Source: Streptomyces tubercidicus (GTDB lineage: Bacteria; Actinomycetota; Actinomycetes; Streptomycetales; Streptomycetaceae). Taken from it: 64,000 nucleotides of DNA. Under the pieces are notes generated by a model. It saw only the letters and a program-made list of their open reading frames with translations. It ran no database searches and had not been told where the DNA came from. The position numbers and the translations under genes were made by a program. Positions 63,830 to 64,000 of this stretch are shown here, in pieces (the stretch's first letter is position 1; every line of letters starts with the position of its first letter). Location: contig NZ_CP114205.1 of assembly GCF_027497495.1 (NCBI RefSeq), positions 2,914,001 through 2,978,000 of the forward strand, read 5' to 3'.

Positions 63830-64000
63830 TCACCCGTCCCCCAGCCGGGCCTGGTCCGCGGCCGCTCTGCCCTGGTGCCAGCCGTCGGCGTCGCGGACAC
63901 CGCGGAGGCGGACCGGGGCGGTGTCGGGGAAGAGGGTGCCGGTGGTCTGCTCGACGGCGAGGGCGCGGGCGGCGAGGACCGGGAGGAGGTCGGGGGCCGT
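63830..64000 (-). CDS. C-terminal end of an unidentified protein (5' end outside window)
   Basis: The last ~56 residues read TAPDLLPVLAARALAVEQTT, LFPDTAPVRLRGVRDADGW and HQGRAAADQARL. The HxGRAAADxAxL ending recalls DUF2786-type proteins, but too little is visible to be certain. Confidence 0.55.
   Translation of the reverse strand, partial: TAPDLLPVLAARALAVEQTTGTLFPDTAPVRLRGVRDADGWHQGRAAADQARLGDG

Overview
The window is high-GC actinobacterial chromosome, almost certainly Streptomyces. Supporting signs are the mycothiol conjugate amidase, GTP-type PEP carboxykinase, WXG-type secretion substrates, an XRE/DUF397 regulatory locus, Tad pilus genes, many TetR/MarR/MerR/IclR regulators and long GC-rich hairpin terminators. 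About 60 genes are supported, with no rRNA, tRNA, CRISPR array or intact transposon.

Layout. 0-3.2 kb: end of a Tad/Flp pilus locus (CpaE-like ATPase, CpaB, a zinc-ribbon protein). 3.5-6.7 kb: a wrecked FtsX-type permease, a secreted trypsin-like protease and a divergent M14 carboxypeptidase. 6.9-10.0 kb: a three-gene WXG/type VII secretion operon, then a decayed XRE/DUF397/ATPase locus. 10.4-12.3 kb: DUF418 and LysE membrane proteins. 12.5-20.3 kb: a D-amino-acid type catabolic cluster (GntP permease, RidA, IclR, PfkB kinase, D-threonine-aldolase-like PLP enzyme, N-acyl-D-amino-acid deacylase) with a clear palindromic operator. 20.3-24.2 kb: a KAP NTPase fused to a receiver domain, an alanine-type aminotransferase and a small protein with a Shine-Dalgarno-sequestering hairpin. 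24.3-33.4 kb: PEPCK, hemolysin III, TetR, MerR, amidase, a MerR-type promoter driving a quinone-type reductase, and a DUF255 protein. 33.5-36 kb: scarred accessory DNA (IS remnant, secreted Ig-like protein, broken second DUF255 copy). 36-39.3 kb: a membrane STAND NTPase with TPRs. 39.5-49.7 kb: core genes (mca, DUF4307, greA, ABC-2 exporter, ilvA, MarR, metB, msrA). 49.7-52.8 kb: an accessory patch bounded by displaced copies of the msrA 3' end and carrying DUF3885, a Cys-rich membrane protein and a PIN_8-type nuclease. 53-64 kb: macrolide glycosyltransferase, MmyB-type regulator, SDR, TetR, sulfatase, two-component system, methyltransferase and AraC regulator.

Three themes stand out. The msrA 3' end has apparently been rebuilt more than once by incoming DNA. 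Many unrelated genes carry short in-frame repeat expansions in loops or tails. Several genes seem to be transcribed without leaders, some with palindromic operators inside the promoter spacer. The KAP-receiver fusion, the STAND-TPR protein and the PIN_8 protein are the best candidates for undescribed conflict or signalling systems. None is proven from sequence alone.
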